A stretch of 64,000 bases of DNA from NCBI GenBank assembly GCA_014871385.1, contig CM026426.1, positions 92,687,927 to 92,751,926 of the forward strand, written 5' to 3'. Shown piece by piece: positions 10,821-22,047 of the stretch. Made by a program: the position numbers and the translations under genes. Source of the DNA: Ceratodon purpureus (taxonomy: Eukaryota > Streptophyta > Bryopsida > Pseudoditrichales > Ditrichaceae). The notes below the pieces were generated by a model. That model was not told where the DNA came from and did not search any database. It was given only the letters and a program-made list of their open reading frames with translations. The stretch's first letter is position 1; each line of letters opens with the position of its first letter.

Positions 10821-13800
10821 CTAAGCAGTGGGCTTTGATGGGAGCTGAGGTGATGGACTGGGCAGAGAGGCGGCCTGGATGTGACGGGGTGCCTTGGAGG
10901 ATGGCTGGAGGGGAGACATTGGCGGCTGTAGCCGACCAGGATGTGATGGGAGGGCTGGCAAGGATGGTGGCGGCGGCATCCGAGCAAGGCGGCGCGAGAT
11001 GTGAGGTGATGCAGTCTTGTCACCATGATAACTTTGAGATTTTTGAATTTTCCTAGTGTGAAGGGGGAATTGGAAAACTTGGATGAGATTCACACTTACT
11101 TCAGGGCAGTTGGTCTGGGTGTCTGTGGCAGATGGGACGTCTGGTTTGCCATGGTTGCTGGGTGTGGTGTCCATGGTGTTAGTATGGTGGGGCGGATCAG
11201 AGTCTTCACCATCTTGGATTTCTTCGGTGTCCAATGTTTTATTGATCTCACCCAGACTCATTGTTGGTGCTGGTTGCTCCATTGGAGTATGGTAGTGTTT
11301 CAGCTTCGTGGCGTTGACAATGGTAGCCTGGGGATCGAAATTCTCGTTGTGTATAAGAAGTACAGTATTATTTGGGAGCACCAAGTGTACACGGTAAGGG
11401 CCGTGCCATATGATTTCAAATTTTGTTTTGCGCTGTTTTGGGTCTTGGGGGCACCATAGGACATAATCTCCTTTCTGGAACAGTCAAGGAGGTTTGGACG
11501 CCTGGAAATGTTGGGCACTCAGCTGTTGTTTTTTGGTGATGTTTTGCAGAGCTAATTCTCGTAGCTCCTCCAAGTGATGAATGTCTTGTAATCTGGCGGC
11601 CAGGACCCTGTGCGGTGTATAATCTCGGGGTGATATCGTTTGAAACATGGGGGCGATATATTCGGTGGGGAGTAAGGGTTGGATACCATATACTAACTCA
11701 AATGGGCTGGCCTTGGTGGCAGTCTTGGTCGCCACTCTGTAAGCCCATAGGGCAGCGGGGAGGTATGTATCCCAATCCATTTTGTTGGCTTGAATAAATC
11801 GCCGCATCATGTTGATCAGCGTCTTGTTAGTTGACTCAGCCTGCCCATTCCCTTGGGGATAGTATACGGTACTCGTGCGATGTTTTATGACATGGTTGTC
11901 CATAAGTTCGTCAATGACGGCATTGACGAAATGGCTACCCTGATCAGACATGATCTCCAAGGGATAGCCAAACCGAGTGATGATGTGCTCATATATGAAG
12001 CTAGCTGTTACCATGGCGGTGTTAGTGCGTAGAGGCTTGGCTTCTACCCATTTAGTGGTGTAATCCGTGGCAGCTAAAATGTACCGGAAGCCGTGCTTGG
12101 TAACAGGCTTGATGGGACCTATGAAATCTAACCCTCAGCGTAAAAACGGACCTAAGGGTGGGATCGATTTTAAAGGTACTTTTCCTTGATACTGGAAATT
12201 GGTCGTCGATACTTGGCATGCATGACATTTTTTGATATATTGATGAACATCCCGATACAATGTAGGCCACCAGTATTTAGCCATTAAGATCTTTTTGATG
12301 GTCGTATCCGGCCCTTGGTGACCTCCGGCTGAGCCATCGTGTAGATGAGCCATGATCTCATCCTGCCGATCTTTGGCGACGCAGATGCAGGTTTCACCAT
12401 CCGGACCTTGTCGGTAGAGGTGTCCTCGTACCACGGTGTATGGCAGGGTGCTTCGGACGAAACTGATTTTCCTGGTGCCAGTGACGTCCGTAGGTAACGT
12501 GCCCGTGGTTAGGTATTGGATGTACGGATGTCTCCAATCCTTGGTGTCCTTGCTGGTGAGTGCTGCTGACTGTATATATGGGTCATTGAAGGAGTTGTCT
12601 ATGCCGTCCTGGGTAGCCGTGGTGTCCCTGGAAAGGTAATCCGCGACAATGTGTCTTCGACCAGGTACGTAAACTACCTCAAAGTCATATTCGAGTAAAA
12701 TCATAATCCATCGTGCTACTCGTCCCGTGACTAAGGGCTGATTGACTAAATATGATAAGCTGTGATGATCGACAATGAACCGAAACCTATTGCCTAGAAG
12801 ATAGTGTCTGAATTTTTTCACAGCATAAATCATTGCCAGGGCCTCTCGTTCGGTTGTTGAGTAATTTCTTTCTGCCTGATTTAACAACCGGCTAGCATAA
12901 GCAACAGGTTGATCATGTTTTCCGTTGATTCGTTGTGCCAGCATTACGCCGACCGCGATGTTCGAGGCATCTGTGTGAACATGAAACAGCTTAGTCCAGT
13001 CAGGTGCGATCAGAATTGGCGCATTGGAGTAGGCTGTTTTAATCTTGTCAAGGGCTTCTTGGGCGGCAGGGGTCCAGTCCTGCGGGTAAGAGTAACGAGC
13101 ATGGTTAAGGGCTGTGATTGGTGCCGTAATATGTGCTAACTTCTCAATGTAGATCCTGTTGAACTGAGACAAACCAAGAAGTCGTTGGACGCCCTTTTGG
13201 TTAACCGGAGGCGTCATGTTGAGTATGTCCTGTATTTTTTCGGGATCCGGTAGTTTCCCATATTTACATCCAATATACCCCAGAATTATGCCGGCAAAAA
13301 ATAAAAACATACATTTGTCAGCATTTAAGCTAACACCGTTGGCCCTGCAGGCATCGAAAATTTGTCGTAGGTGTGAGACATGATCTTGTTGGGAGCCGTA
13401 GACAGTGCCGTCGTGTAAGTATATGCGAAAAAACCTTTTTAGGTATGGTCGAAAGATTAGCTCCATAACCCGCTGAAAAGTCATGGGGGCATTCTTGGCG
13501 CCAAAGGGCATCCTTTCGAACTGATAGGGACCCCGTTCCGTAGAGAAGGCCGTTTTATTTTTGTCTTGGTCGGCCATGGCGACCTGGTAGTATCCCGAGA
13601 AGCAATCTAGGAATGAATACATTTCATGTCCTGCTACCTTGTCGATTATTTCCTCCATGTATGGCAACGGGTAGTGGTCTTTCCTCGTGGCGGCGTTGAG
13701 TTTTCTAAAATCGACGCATATCCGTAGGGTGCCGTTTTTCTTCGGAATGATGACCATCGGGGACAGCCAGGGGGCAGAATCAACCGGAAAAATAAATTTG

Positions 13801-14279
13801 GCTTTTAGCAACTTATCTAACTCGGCTTTTACTCGAGTGGCATAATTTGGATTCATGCGATAGCGCCGTTGTTGTACAGGATGTGCATCCGGTACTAAGT
13901 CTATAGTGTGTTCTGCGAGTGTTCGAGGGATCCCCTTTAAGTCTTCGTGTCCCCACGCAAAGATGTCGTGGTACTCATGGAAAAGCTCAATGGCGGCCTT
14001 CTTGATGTCTGCTGGTGCCTCTGCATTTATCTTGATGAACTTGGGGTCCGCGGTTGTTCCTAAATTGACCAGCTCTACCTTACCCTTGGCTCCATGTGAC
14101 CATCCATTTACTGTCTGATCCTTTAATGTTTGGACAGCGGGTGGCGCATTGATCGTGACCGTTTCCTTGATCTCTTGTGTAAAGTGAGCAGGGATATCCA
14201 ATTTGTCTGGTTCGGGTACTAGACTGGCGAGATGAATTTCTGCAAGAGGTACGAGATCAGGGTCGGCTTGGAAGACCAA
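10821..14279 (-). pseudogene. Gypsy pol: reverse transcriptase, RNase H, integrase
   Basis: The frame reads through TGA 12135-12137 and TGA 11484-11486 without frameshift. RT is at about 13.85-13.2 kb: PKKNGTLRICVDFRKLN, the first catalytic Asp in YSFLDCFSGYYQ, and the active-site box reading YLHDG where the family has Y-x-D-D. RNase H follows (HVHTDASNIAVG, TEREALAMIYAVKKFRHYL). The integrase HHCC finger (HDGSAGGHQG then KKCHACQ) precedes the first TGA; the DDE core lies after it ([20 protein letters not shown]). A C-terminal segment (GDYVLWCPQD, WHGPYRVHLV) ends at 10821 without a chromodomain. Both TGA codons fall at positions that are sense codons in relatives. The RT Asp-to-His change should abolish catalysis. 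Confidence 0.93.
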
Positions 14280-14285
14280 GGCCTC

Positions 14286-16301
14286 CTATTCTTGCGATAG
14301 CCCTTGGAGCCAATTAGTGCTAGCATGGTTCCTAATCTGATCCGCTTTGGCTCGAGTGACGCAACTGTCGACGGGTATTACTATGGTTCGTCCATGATGT
14401 TGAATACGGATTTGGTTCCTAGACCAGTCATGGATGGCGTTCATATCCCGCAACCAAGGGCGTCCTAAGATGACTGGAAAATTGCTTCGTTCCGGCATGG
14501 ATATAATAACAAATGTTGCTGGTGTTGTTACTCCGTGGGTGGTGATGGCTACAGACAACAGTATTCCCATTGGTGTGACAGGAGCGTCATTTGCCATCCT
14601 GAGTATAAATTTGGCGGCTTTTGGCATTGGAAGGCCAAGATTTTCTCGGAGCTGGTTACTCATGACGTTGACTCCGGATCCGCCGTCAACCAGGACATTA
14701 GTTAATTCAAACTGTCCTAGTTGCATGAGGATGACCGCGGCGTCCGGATCCAAGGTTGTCGTGTTGACTTCAATGGTGGTTGGTTCCCTGGTTGGTGTGG
14801 ATAATGCTGCCTGCTGTAGATATTTTTGTAGCTCAGGACTTAGCTGAATCAGTTTGGACAGCGTGATTGTTACGTTGGTACTATCTATAACTTGCTGTAG
14901 ATCAGACGTCAGTGGTGTTTCTAATTCGTCTTGTAAATTGCGACGGATCTGGTGCAACCGTTCCCAATGATTTGCTGGAAATGGCTTCCTGGGTTCGATG
15001 GCGTGGTCAGTGGTTTTTTCAGCGGGGACCGCTTTAGATCTTGTTGACACCGCGGCAGTTGTAATGGCTGCTATCTTGGCCTCGGCACCGGGTATTTCGC
15101 TGATAGTGACGCCCCCCCTTCTTGGTAGCTGTGGTGCCCCTGGCGTATCTGACTGAGATGAGGCCGCCGTGGCCCATCGTTGGCGTAATACCGGGCATTG
15201 TCCCCGTCTATGGTGCAATGATCCGCATTCCCAGCACGCGTCATTTTGACCGGGCTGAAATGCGTCTACTCCAATTTCTTCAGCCTGCATGGCGGCAGCG
15301 GTGGGTCTAGGTCGTCGGCCTTCTTCCGGGCGTGGTGTGCTAGTTGCAAACCAGCACCGGCCTGGATGTATTTTGCCGCATGTGTTGCATGGTGCCGCGG
15401 CTACGCTGGTATCTGTCCGAAAAACCGGTAAGGGTAGGAGCGGGGTTTGCAACTTTTGGAGAGCCCCTAGCTCTCTGCTGATGTCGTTGGCGGCACCGAG
15501 AATGTCTTGGAGAGTTTTGACCCCGCGGATGACAATGCCTTGTTGTATCCATGGTAGTAACCCTTTTTTAAACCATTCGCACAAGTAGTCTTCTTCAGGT
15601 TTCTGGCTAAGTTTATCGGCCAGTTGTTTAAACCGATCATAGAACTTGTCTACAGGCTCCTCCTTGCCGTGGGTGATGCTACCTAGTGCCCTGAGAATCT
15701 CCGAACTTGTCTTTAATTTTCTAAATTTTTGTAAGAAACTAGTTTCCATTTCTTCCCAAGTGGAATGAGGATGATCTGTCTCAAAATCAATATACCAATT
15801 TATGTGATTCCCTTGCAGTGTGGTTCCAAAAATGTTTTGCAAGTCTGCCGGGTTGGTCACGCCGTTGGTTCTAGCGATGACCTTGAATCGCCTAGTATAA
15901 TAGTCTGGGTCGCCAGTGTCGTCGAACACGGGATATTGTATCTTTGGCAACTTGGTATGACTGTCATGACTGCCCAGACTCTGTGATGTTGCTGCCGTAG
16001 GATTTCTCCGAGGTAGCGTGGCTGAAGGTTATACCCCTCCTGGGACCTGTGAGGTTTGTCCAGCGTGGTCTAATGGTAGCTCGGCTAGTGGTTCTTGAGA
16101 ACGGCTTCCTTGCAAGTTTTGGTACTGTTCACTTAACGTGGCCAGCTTGGCGTTTGTTGCATCATTTTTCGCGGCCAAGTCGGTCATCTGTTGTTTCATC
16201 CATTGTAAAAATTCTTTGGTGGCGTCGATGTCATCTTGGACTGTAGTTTCTTCGCCTTCAGTAATTCTAGCTGCTTCAGCAGCGACTTTCCTTGGAGGCA
16301 T
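14286..16301 (-). pseudogene. Gypsy gag and aspartic protease
   Basis: The start ATG at 16301 is 63 bp inside the 5' LTR edge and reads MPPRKVAAEAARITEG. TAA 16029-16031 interrupts the N-terminal part; the frame then continues to TAG 14286-14288, which directly separates gag-protease from pol. The retrotransposon gag domain is at about 15.95-15.45 kb (WEEMETSFLQKFRKLKTSSE, DKFYDRFKQLADKL). A CX2CX4HX4C zinc knuckle (CWECGSLHHRRGQC) lies at about 15.2 kb. The retropepsin region has VDGGSGVNVMS in place of the usual DSGA/DTGA, followed by FPVILGRPWL. The gag-pol TAG followed by G could be a readthrough site or simply another nonsense mutation; I favour mutation. Confidence 0.9.
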
Positions 16302-16340
16302 GATTTGACGTTGGTCTCGATCTCCCCTAGATCAAATTTC

Positions 16341-16360
16341 CATCCCCAGCATGGTCGCCA
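16341..16360 (-). promoter_or_regulatory. primer-binding site of the Gypsy element
   Basis: Three bases inside the 5' LTR the minus strand reads TGGCGACCATGCTGGGGATG. It starts with TGG (complement of CCA) and resembles the Asp-tRNA-type primer sites (TGGCGCC...GGGGA) common in plant Gypsy elements, with differences. The tRNA assignment is tentative. Confidence 0.7.
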
Positions 16361-16363
16361 AAA

Positions 16364-17030
16364 TGTTAGCCGGGGTGGTCCTATGGAGGCAATGATCAGG
16401 GGAGAGTCTAAGTGTACTGGGGTCGAGTTTGGGGCAAGTGGGTTGATATGTGAGAACCGGCAGGGCACGGGGATACCCGGATTGTCTTACCGAATATCAA
16501 GAGAGCCGGACTTCCAACCGTTAGGGTAAGTCCAGCGAGGAGACGAGGGGTCCTTGGTCCCCTGAGGTCCTCGGTGCTAGAGACGGTGTAGGAAGTCCTT
16601 GGTGTTTCAGGATTCAGCGAGGTCAGCGTATCGAGAGGAGGCACTTCATCTTTCAGGGAAAGAGTAAGAGTTGAATGCGAGAAAGGGACGGAAGAGAAGG
16701 CAGCGAAGGAAGGATACAAGAGAAAGCAAGAGCAGCAAGCAGGTGATTCAGAACACATTAGATTTTTATCAAGGCATAGTCTTTTCTATTAGAGGTCGTC
16801 CAAAGAAACAGAGTTTCAGGAGTACAAAATAGACTCTTGCTCACGGCCGTGGCCTGGAGAGAGTCAGAAACCTAGCTCCTAGTTCAGAGTCGGATTCAGA
16901 GAGAGCTTTGGCGACTAAAACCTAGACTTTTATACTATGGTTGCCGTCCCTGGAGACCGTAGAGACTGGAAGTCGTGGCCCGCTGATGCCGTCCTCGACT
17001 TCAGTTCGGGCCGCCACTTGTGTGGTAACA
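16364..17030 (-). repeat. 5' LTR of the Gypsy element (667 bp)
   Basis: The partner of 7876-8542, with the same length and termini. Minus-strand transcription of the element should start here. The target duplication AAAGT follows at 17031-17035. Confidence 0.95.
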
Positions 17031-17035
17031 AAAGT
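17031..17035. repeat. target-site duplication AAAGT (right)
   Basis: Exact copy of 7871-7875. Confidence 0.95.
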
Positions 17036-18639
17036 ACCAGCGGAACAGGCAACATCCCAAAATCTCACAAAACACCAAGCGTACACATTGTGTGTGGCCC
17101 CCCCACAAATAACACTCTGCAAACATGGCGAAGGAAACCTCCATATATGGGATCACAATGGCGACCAAAGGCGGCGATGAAGTTCAAGAATAGTGGCAAT
17201 CATGGACAGAAAGGAGGAGAAGTGGGCGATTATGGAGGACAGGAGAGGAGCGTGATGGCGAAGGAGAGTTAGAGTGGAGGAGAAAAGACGGCACCCGACG
17301 AGACAGCCAGGAGGTTCAGCTGGCCCCACCCCAACCCGGCGAGACCCTGATCCGGCGAATGGTATATGTATATACCCTTTTATTTACTGTGTACCCGGAG
17401 CCAGTACCCGGTTGGGGTAAGATCCTGGCGAATTTTCGCCTGTATATTAAACGCTGGTTTGAGGCTCTGAATTTAAGGAACCCGTAAGGAGTCTTCACAC
17501 CTGGCGCTTGGGTGGCAGTCCTAGAGAAGATGTCCCGGTAAAAGTAACCTGCCATTCCCAGTTGCGGTGGTCAGTATCCCCGAGCCGACGTGTATGCCTA
17601 CATGGCATGCTTGTAAGACCGGTCCTTGGCGAGGCAACTTGAGCTAATTTCCCGCCCACTATGATAAATCAGCGAAGTTATTAGTTCATCACAATTTGCT
17701 CGAAATGTACATTTACGACTGCTTTGCATGGTCCTATCTATTCGAGCTATGGAGGGCAAATTAGAAAACACCGCCCGTGGGTCTTATCGCAGTTAAATCG
17801 GCAACTACAACAGTCTGGGCGGTGCATGGCGATCCTTGAAGGCAATGAGGGCGTTCATAAATCCATGGTTTCGGCAGAGTACGTACCTCATTTCCAGACG
17901 TGAATTGTTGGTATGCACCACCTCGCTCCATCGTCATGTTCCATGCAATCTCTATGTATTTCAAGTTCTCGTTTCTCTGCATATCGTTCATGTTTCATGG
18001 ATTGTCAGCTTCAAACTGCAGTATGCACGAATTAATTTGTTTTTCACAGTGATGATTTTTAAACGGTGTTGCCTAGAATTCATTGGTCTCTGTGTCAGAC
18101 CTTCAATACAATCTTTACATTTCGTCTGTTTTAATTGATGCACATTCGTAGAATAGAAACATGCCTGTCTTGCTTCGAAATAAATGTGAAAAGAGATTGT
18201 GACGTTATTTCAGCTCGTTTCCCCGCTTGGTCAGTGCGGCCCTCCATACTCATGAATTTGAATCGTCAATACAGTGTGGCATTATGTATTCAATCAGATG
18301 TAGCTCCTCTTCCTTGCGGTCACCTGTTACAATTGCATAGCAGAGACGTTTGTATCAGTCATGGAGAACCGCGCTGACCCCCAACAGTTTAACGCCTCCA
18401 TTTGTCCCGCGCCTTGGGCTGTCGACGGTACATTAAACCCCCTCCTCGCACTTGTGTGTTATTTCATTTCCACTGATGTATTCGTGTTCCTTCTGATTGA
18501 AAATTCATCACTGCTATAGTAGACATTGTGTCGACGAGATAGAGGATCCTTCGGAGAATTGACCTTCACACAAGAAACGCACACTCCGATGCTCCAATGA
18601 GAATGACGAACAATATAAAAGAGTGAAATTTTAAACATT
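17036..18639. other. no gene recognised; probable continuation of the hAT flank
   Basis: Removing the Gypsy element joins 7870 to 17036, so the first few hundred bases are the original upstream flank of the hAT gene. Beyond about 17.6 kb the DNA leads into the Harbinger accessory gene. Terminal repeats of either element were not found. Confidence 0.4.
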
Positions 18640-20160
18640 GTGCAAATTGTGGTTTTTTCAGGTTCCCCTCGGATGGCAAATGTTACAGCAAACCACTCTC
18701 TTGGTCGTGGCCTGCTGACTGTGGTTGCAGCACGGGGAAGACCCCTTCTATCCTCCGTTTTTAGAATGGCACGGCCATCACTGACGAGACCAGCTGCAGC
18801 TGCATCCCCTCCTTCTAATACGAGCCAGGCCAAGAGAGCTAGAAAGGACCCGGGTCCTAATTGGATCCCACAAGAGATTTTCGCTCTTATTCAAGCCAAG
18901 CGTGACCAGTACCTTAAGGAGTTAGATACAATTGACGGTCGAGACTTGATGACACCAGATACATGGAAATGGCTTCGGGTTTCACAACATATCATGAGAG
19001 CTAGACATTCACCTTGTTTCCGTGACGGACCTTCATGTAAAACCAAATGGAATCAATTGATTCCGGACTATAAAAGCATTGCAGATTTCCTCAGCCGCAC
19101 ATGTAGAAACGCACCTGATTACTGGGATATGAGTGCCGCTGAACAAAAGTCAGAAGGCTCTTCGGGCAAGATGTACTTGACGCTTTGCATGACTAGTACG
19201 GGAATCGCCCCTAGATCCAACCCCCCCCCCACATGAGAGACCTACTGTCACCGAATGACCGCAACTACAGAGCAGTTTAACATGGCATGAATGACGATAT
19301 GGATGACGTGTAGAGCGAGCCAGAGACCGAAGACCCTATGGACATGCCGCAGCCTGACAACCCCGAACAACAGAGGACTCATCACCACCGCAGACTCCCC
19401 GAAGTCGCATGTCAACACCAGGACGTCAGAGTGCCCAGCCGGAGACCACACCAAACCATATGTTTCGGGCATTCGATGGCATGCCTTCGGGGGTATAGCC
19501 GCATGTTATCAGCTCCTCCGACACTTCTCAGAATGCTTCTCAGAATGCTGTTCATAAGCGTCTAGGAAACACAGCCGTCAGAAGGAAGAATGTTTCAGGC
19601 CATAGTGTTATTGCAGAGGCGACCAACGCCACAGGGGCAGTGATGGCTGCGCAGATGCAAGAAATTGCGGACGCCAGTCGTGAATTGGAGAGTTCTAAAG
19701 TTGAGGTCCAGCTAAAGTTTTTTTCGGAGCAAATGGAATATCAAAGGGAGAAGGACAAACGCATGTACGAGAACGCAGCCGTAGCTAACGAAAATGTACG
19801 ATTGGCAATCATGAAGCAAGGTGAGATGGTCAGTTGTTTATCTCAATTGTCAAGTGTATTGAGCACAGGGTTGAGTATGTCAACCAGAACAAAGAACTTG
19901 CACATGCCACCGCATGGCCAACATGGATTTCAAAGGCCCTATGATCATCTGCCCCCATTCGGCCAAGGAGGTACCGAGGGTATGCACCCTTCTACGACCC
20001 TACCTACCGCTACTGCATTTCAAAAACCACCTGAAGCCCCAACTGCTAGACCAGAGTATGGCCCAGGTGGGAGCTGAGCATATCATGCTGTCCCCAATGG
20101 ACACGATATGCATGTTGCTCCTGATCCTGGAACAACCACTAGATCTACCAGAGAGCCCCA
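18640..20160 (+). pseudogene. Harbinger 1 Myb/SANT-like accessory protein, broken
   Basis: The first block (18640-19236; the likely ATG is internal, 18766, reading MARPSLTRPAAAA) contains a trihelix/SANT-like DNA-binding region: NWIPQEIFALIQAKRDQY, then SCKTKWNQLIPDYKSIADF and YWDMSAAEQK. It ends just after a run of ten C at about 19219-19228. The following acidic and Pro-rich linker is scattered over frames. A second block (19640-20077) is a coiled coil (QEIADASRELESSKVEVQLK, QMEYQREKDKRM) with a Pro/Gly-rich tail. Such proteins help the Harbinger transposase enter the nucleus and bind DNA. Frameshifts mean this copy is non-functional. Confidence 0.8.
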
Positions 20161-20474
20161 AGCAACATTAAACAATCTAGCTTTCAGTGCTGGTAATACG
20201 TCTGAGCCTCTGTTCAACTCCGACTGAGTGCACTCTGAAAGTGTGACCCTGAGAAGAACTCTTCTTTAGTAATAGGGGACTGCTCCTGTGAGCAAAGATG
20301 CATTCCCCTTCGGAGATCGCAGACACCTGCACAACAAGTAGAATCCGAAATATGTTAGTTCTAGGTAATGCTTAAGGTTAGTGAGGCAGTGCACTACAGA
20401 TATGAATGTGATTGATCACATGTTCTACGTTTGACTGATGAATAAACAGAGCATTCTATTCTATAGCTTACTAC

Positions 20475-20476
<2 letters not shown>

Positions 20477-20506
<30 letters not shown>
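20477..20506 (+). repeat. poly-T tract, 30 bp
   Basis: Thirty consecutive T between the two convergent genes of Harbinger element 1. Confidence 0.95.
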
Positions 20507-20672
20507 CACAACTCTGTACGGTTAGCTTCTACGCACATTTCACTCAATTTACAAGCAGTTTGACCAAACATATATAACGAAGGTGCAGCAGGCCCCGAAC
20601 AAGATCAAAGTCTATCCTACATAAGTGTACATAATCCGAAGAAAAAAAAAGATGGACTTACTGGCGCTGAAA

Positions 20673-22047
20673 TTAACGCTGGCCTCGCTTTTGTATGCTC
20701 AGGTACAGCCCGGGTTGAGTTCGTTTCTCGTTCCCTTGTACCTCCGCTACATCATCCTGGTTTTGGTCACCGCCATCTGCTCCACCTCCCTGATCGTCCA
20801 GGACAGCCCCATCCATGCCCTCATCCCGCAAAATCTCTAGCAGTGTCGCAACCTCCTCATGTGATTGAGCGAGAAGGATATTGTGCAGTATCGCACAGCT
20901 GAGAATTACGTCTGGCATGAATGCTACATGCAGATCAGACTTCACCAATAATTCACGAAAGGACTGCTTTAATATGCCAAAAGCATTTTCCACTACGCAG
21001 CGGCCCCTTCTCAATCTCCGATTGAAGAGTGCTTTAAACATGGAGAGCAGAGCATGAGTCCTATGGGGTACCATTAGCCAGGGCAATAACGGGTACCCCA
21101 AGTCTCCTATGATGTACAATGAGAAATCATTAACAGCATGTTGGGCACCCATGAGGTTATTATGGGTCGCCACCCATGAGGTTATTATGCGTCGCCAAAG
21201 TGTAGAGGGAGGAGCGCCGTAGCATTCTAGAGTCATTGGTGGATCCAGGCATACCTACATAGAAGTCAAGGAAACGCTTCTCACTGTCCACGACAGCTTG
21301 ACAATTCATGGTGTAACCATCGCTTTTGAAGTAATAGTAATCCGCAGGACCAACGGCCGGTTTAGATATGCTGACATGCATTCCGTCTATGGCACCAACG
21401 ACCCCAGGCAGTCCACAGAGGTTTTGGAACTTCACCTGAGTTTCTATCATTCTATCACCCCTCGGCCACATAATCTAGACTCTGAAGCTGTCATTAATCG
21501 CATGCACTACTTCCCTCAGGACCTTCGACACAGTACTGGTGCCGATGGCAAACATTTCATTATACACGGTTAAATTTGCCCCATGCAACAATTTGAACAG
21601 AGTACATGCCACCCGGATTAGTACTGGAATCGCAAGACGATATCTCGTGTTCTCTCTTTCCACATGGAGCTTCAAGAGATCTCCTAAAGCTATGATTGGA
21701 GGTTTTGTCATTCTAAACATTTGGACCCATCGACTATTGTCATACTGTTCTAACAGGAATCTGCTGAACCAGGTAGTAGACCTAGGTTTCACCTAGTACC
21801 CGACATCCTCATCTAAAAAATTGTATGACAAACATAACCTGAAATGATGGAGGGTTGCACGCATCTGATTGTGAGCATCGTTGAAGTGGTCGTCGAGGTT
21901 TTCGACTATCGCTACGAACGGATCCTCCTCTACAGTGTCTGATGCGATTAGTTCCGGAAGAGCAGCGGCATCCTTGTTGTTGAAAAGCAAGAGCAGTAGC
22001 CAGACGCTGAAGGTAATGGCTGTCGTCGGGTCAAAAACTCGCTCCAT
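20673..22047 (-). pseudogene. Harbinger 1 DDE transposase, broken
   Basis: The minus-strand frame starts at 22047 (MERVFDPTTAIT). TAG 21793-21795 sits where relatives have Trp (before VKPRSTTWFSRFL) and TAG 21475-21477 follows DSFRV. The catalytic triad is visible: Asp in GVVGAIDGMHVSI, Asp in GMPGSTNDSRMLRRS, and Glu in VVENAFGILKQSFREL. Between the second Asp and the Glu the frame shifts because a 25-bp unit is duplicated in tandem (21146-21195), so ATHNNLMG is encoded twice in different frames. The protein ends at 20673 after an acidic Gly-rich tail (DDQGGGADGGDQ). Apart from the stops and duplication the sequence is well conserved. Confidence 0.92.
21146..21195. repeat. 25-bp tandem duplication causing a frameshift
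   Basis: The unit CACCCATGAGGTTATTATGG plus GTCGC at 21146-21170 is repeated at 21171-21195 with one change. Since 25 is not a multiple of three, it shifts the transposase frame. Confidence 0.95.

Larger units (their letters stand above)
7876..17030 (-). mobile_element. complete Ty3/Gypsy LTR retrotransposon with extra 3' ORF
   Basis: The element is 9,155 bp, bounded by two 667-bp LTRs (TGTTAG...GGTAACA on the plus strand) and 5-bp duplications AAAGT, and is transcribed on the minus strand. Order from its 5' end: LTR, PBS-like site, gag-protease, RT-RNaseH-integrase, then an additional coiled-coil and zinc-finger ORF, then the 3' LTR. Gag, pol and the extra ORF all lie in one of the three minus frames, separated by single stops. 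I count about five substitutions between the LTRs (about 99.2% identity), so the insertion is young, yet five stops and an altered RT active site are present. That suggests it was mobilised in trans, decayed fast, or was copied from a defective master. Confidence 0.95.
18640..22047. mobile_element. PIF/Harbinger element 1, accessory and transposase genes convergent
   Basis: A Myb/SANT accessory gene on the plus strand (18.64-20.16 kb) faces a DDE transposase gene on the minus strand (22.05-20.67 kb). This two-gene organisation is diagnostic of PIF/Harbinger. Terminal repeats and the 3-bp target duplication were not located, so the limits given are only those of the genes. Element 2 has the same tail-to-tail layout. 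Confidence 0.85.

Noticed and set aside
14286..14288. TAG between Gypsy gag-protease and pol as a programmed readthrough site
   Set aside because: Possible, since the frame is shared, but four other in-frame stops in the same element make simple nonsense mutation the easier explanation.
4391..17500. GAAGACTCC near 4.42 kb and its complement near 17.49 kb as hAT terminal repeats
   Set aside because: Only nine bases match and no 8-bp target duplication was found beside them.
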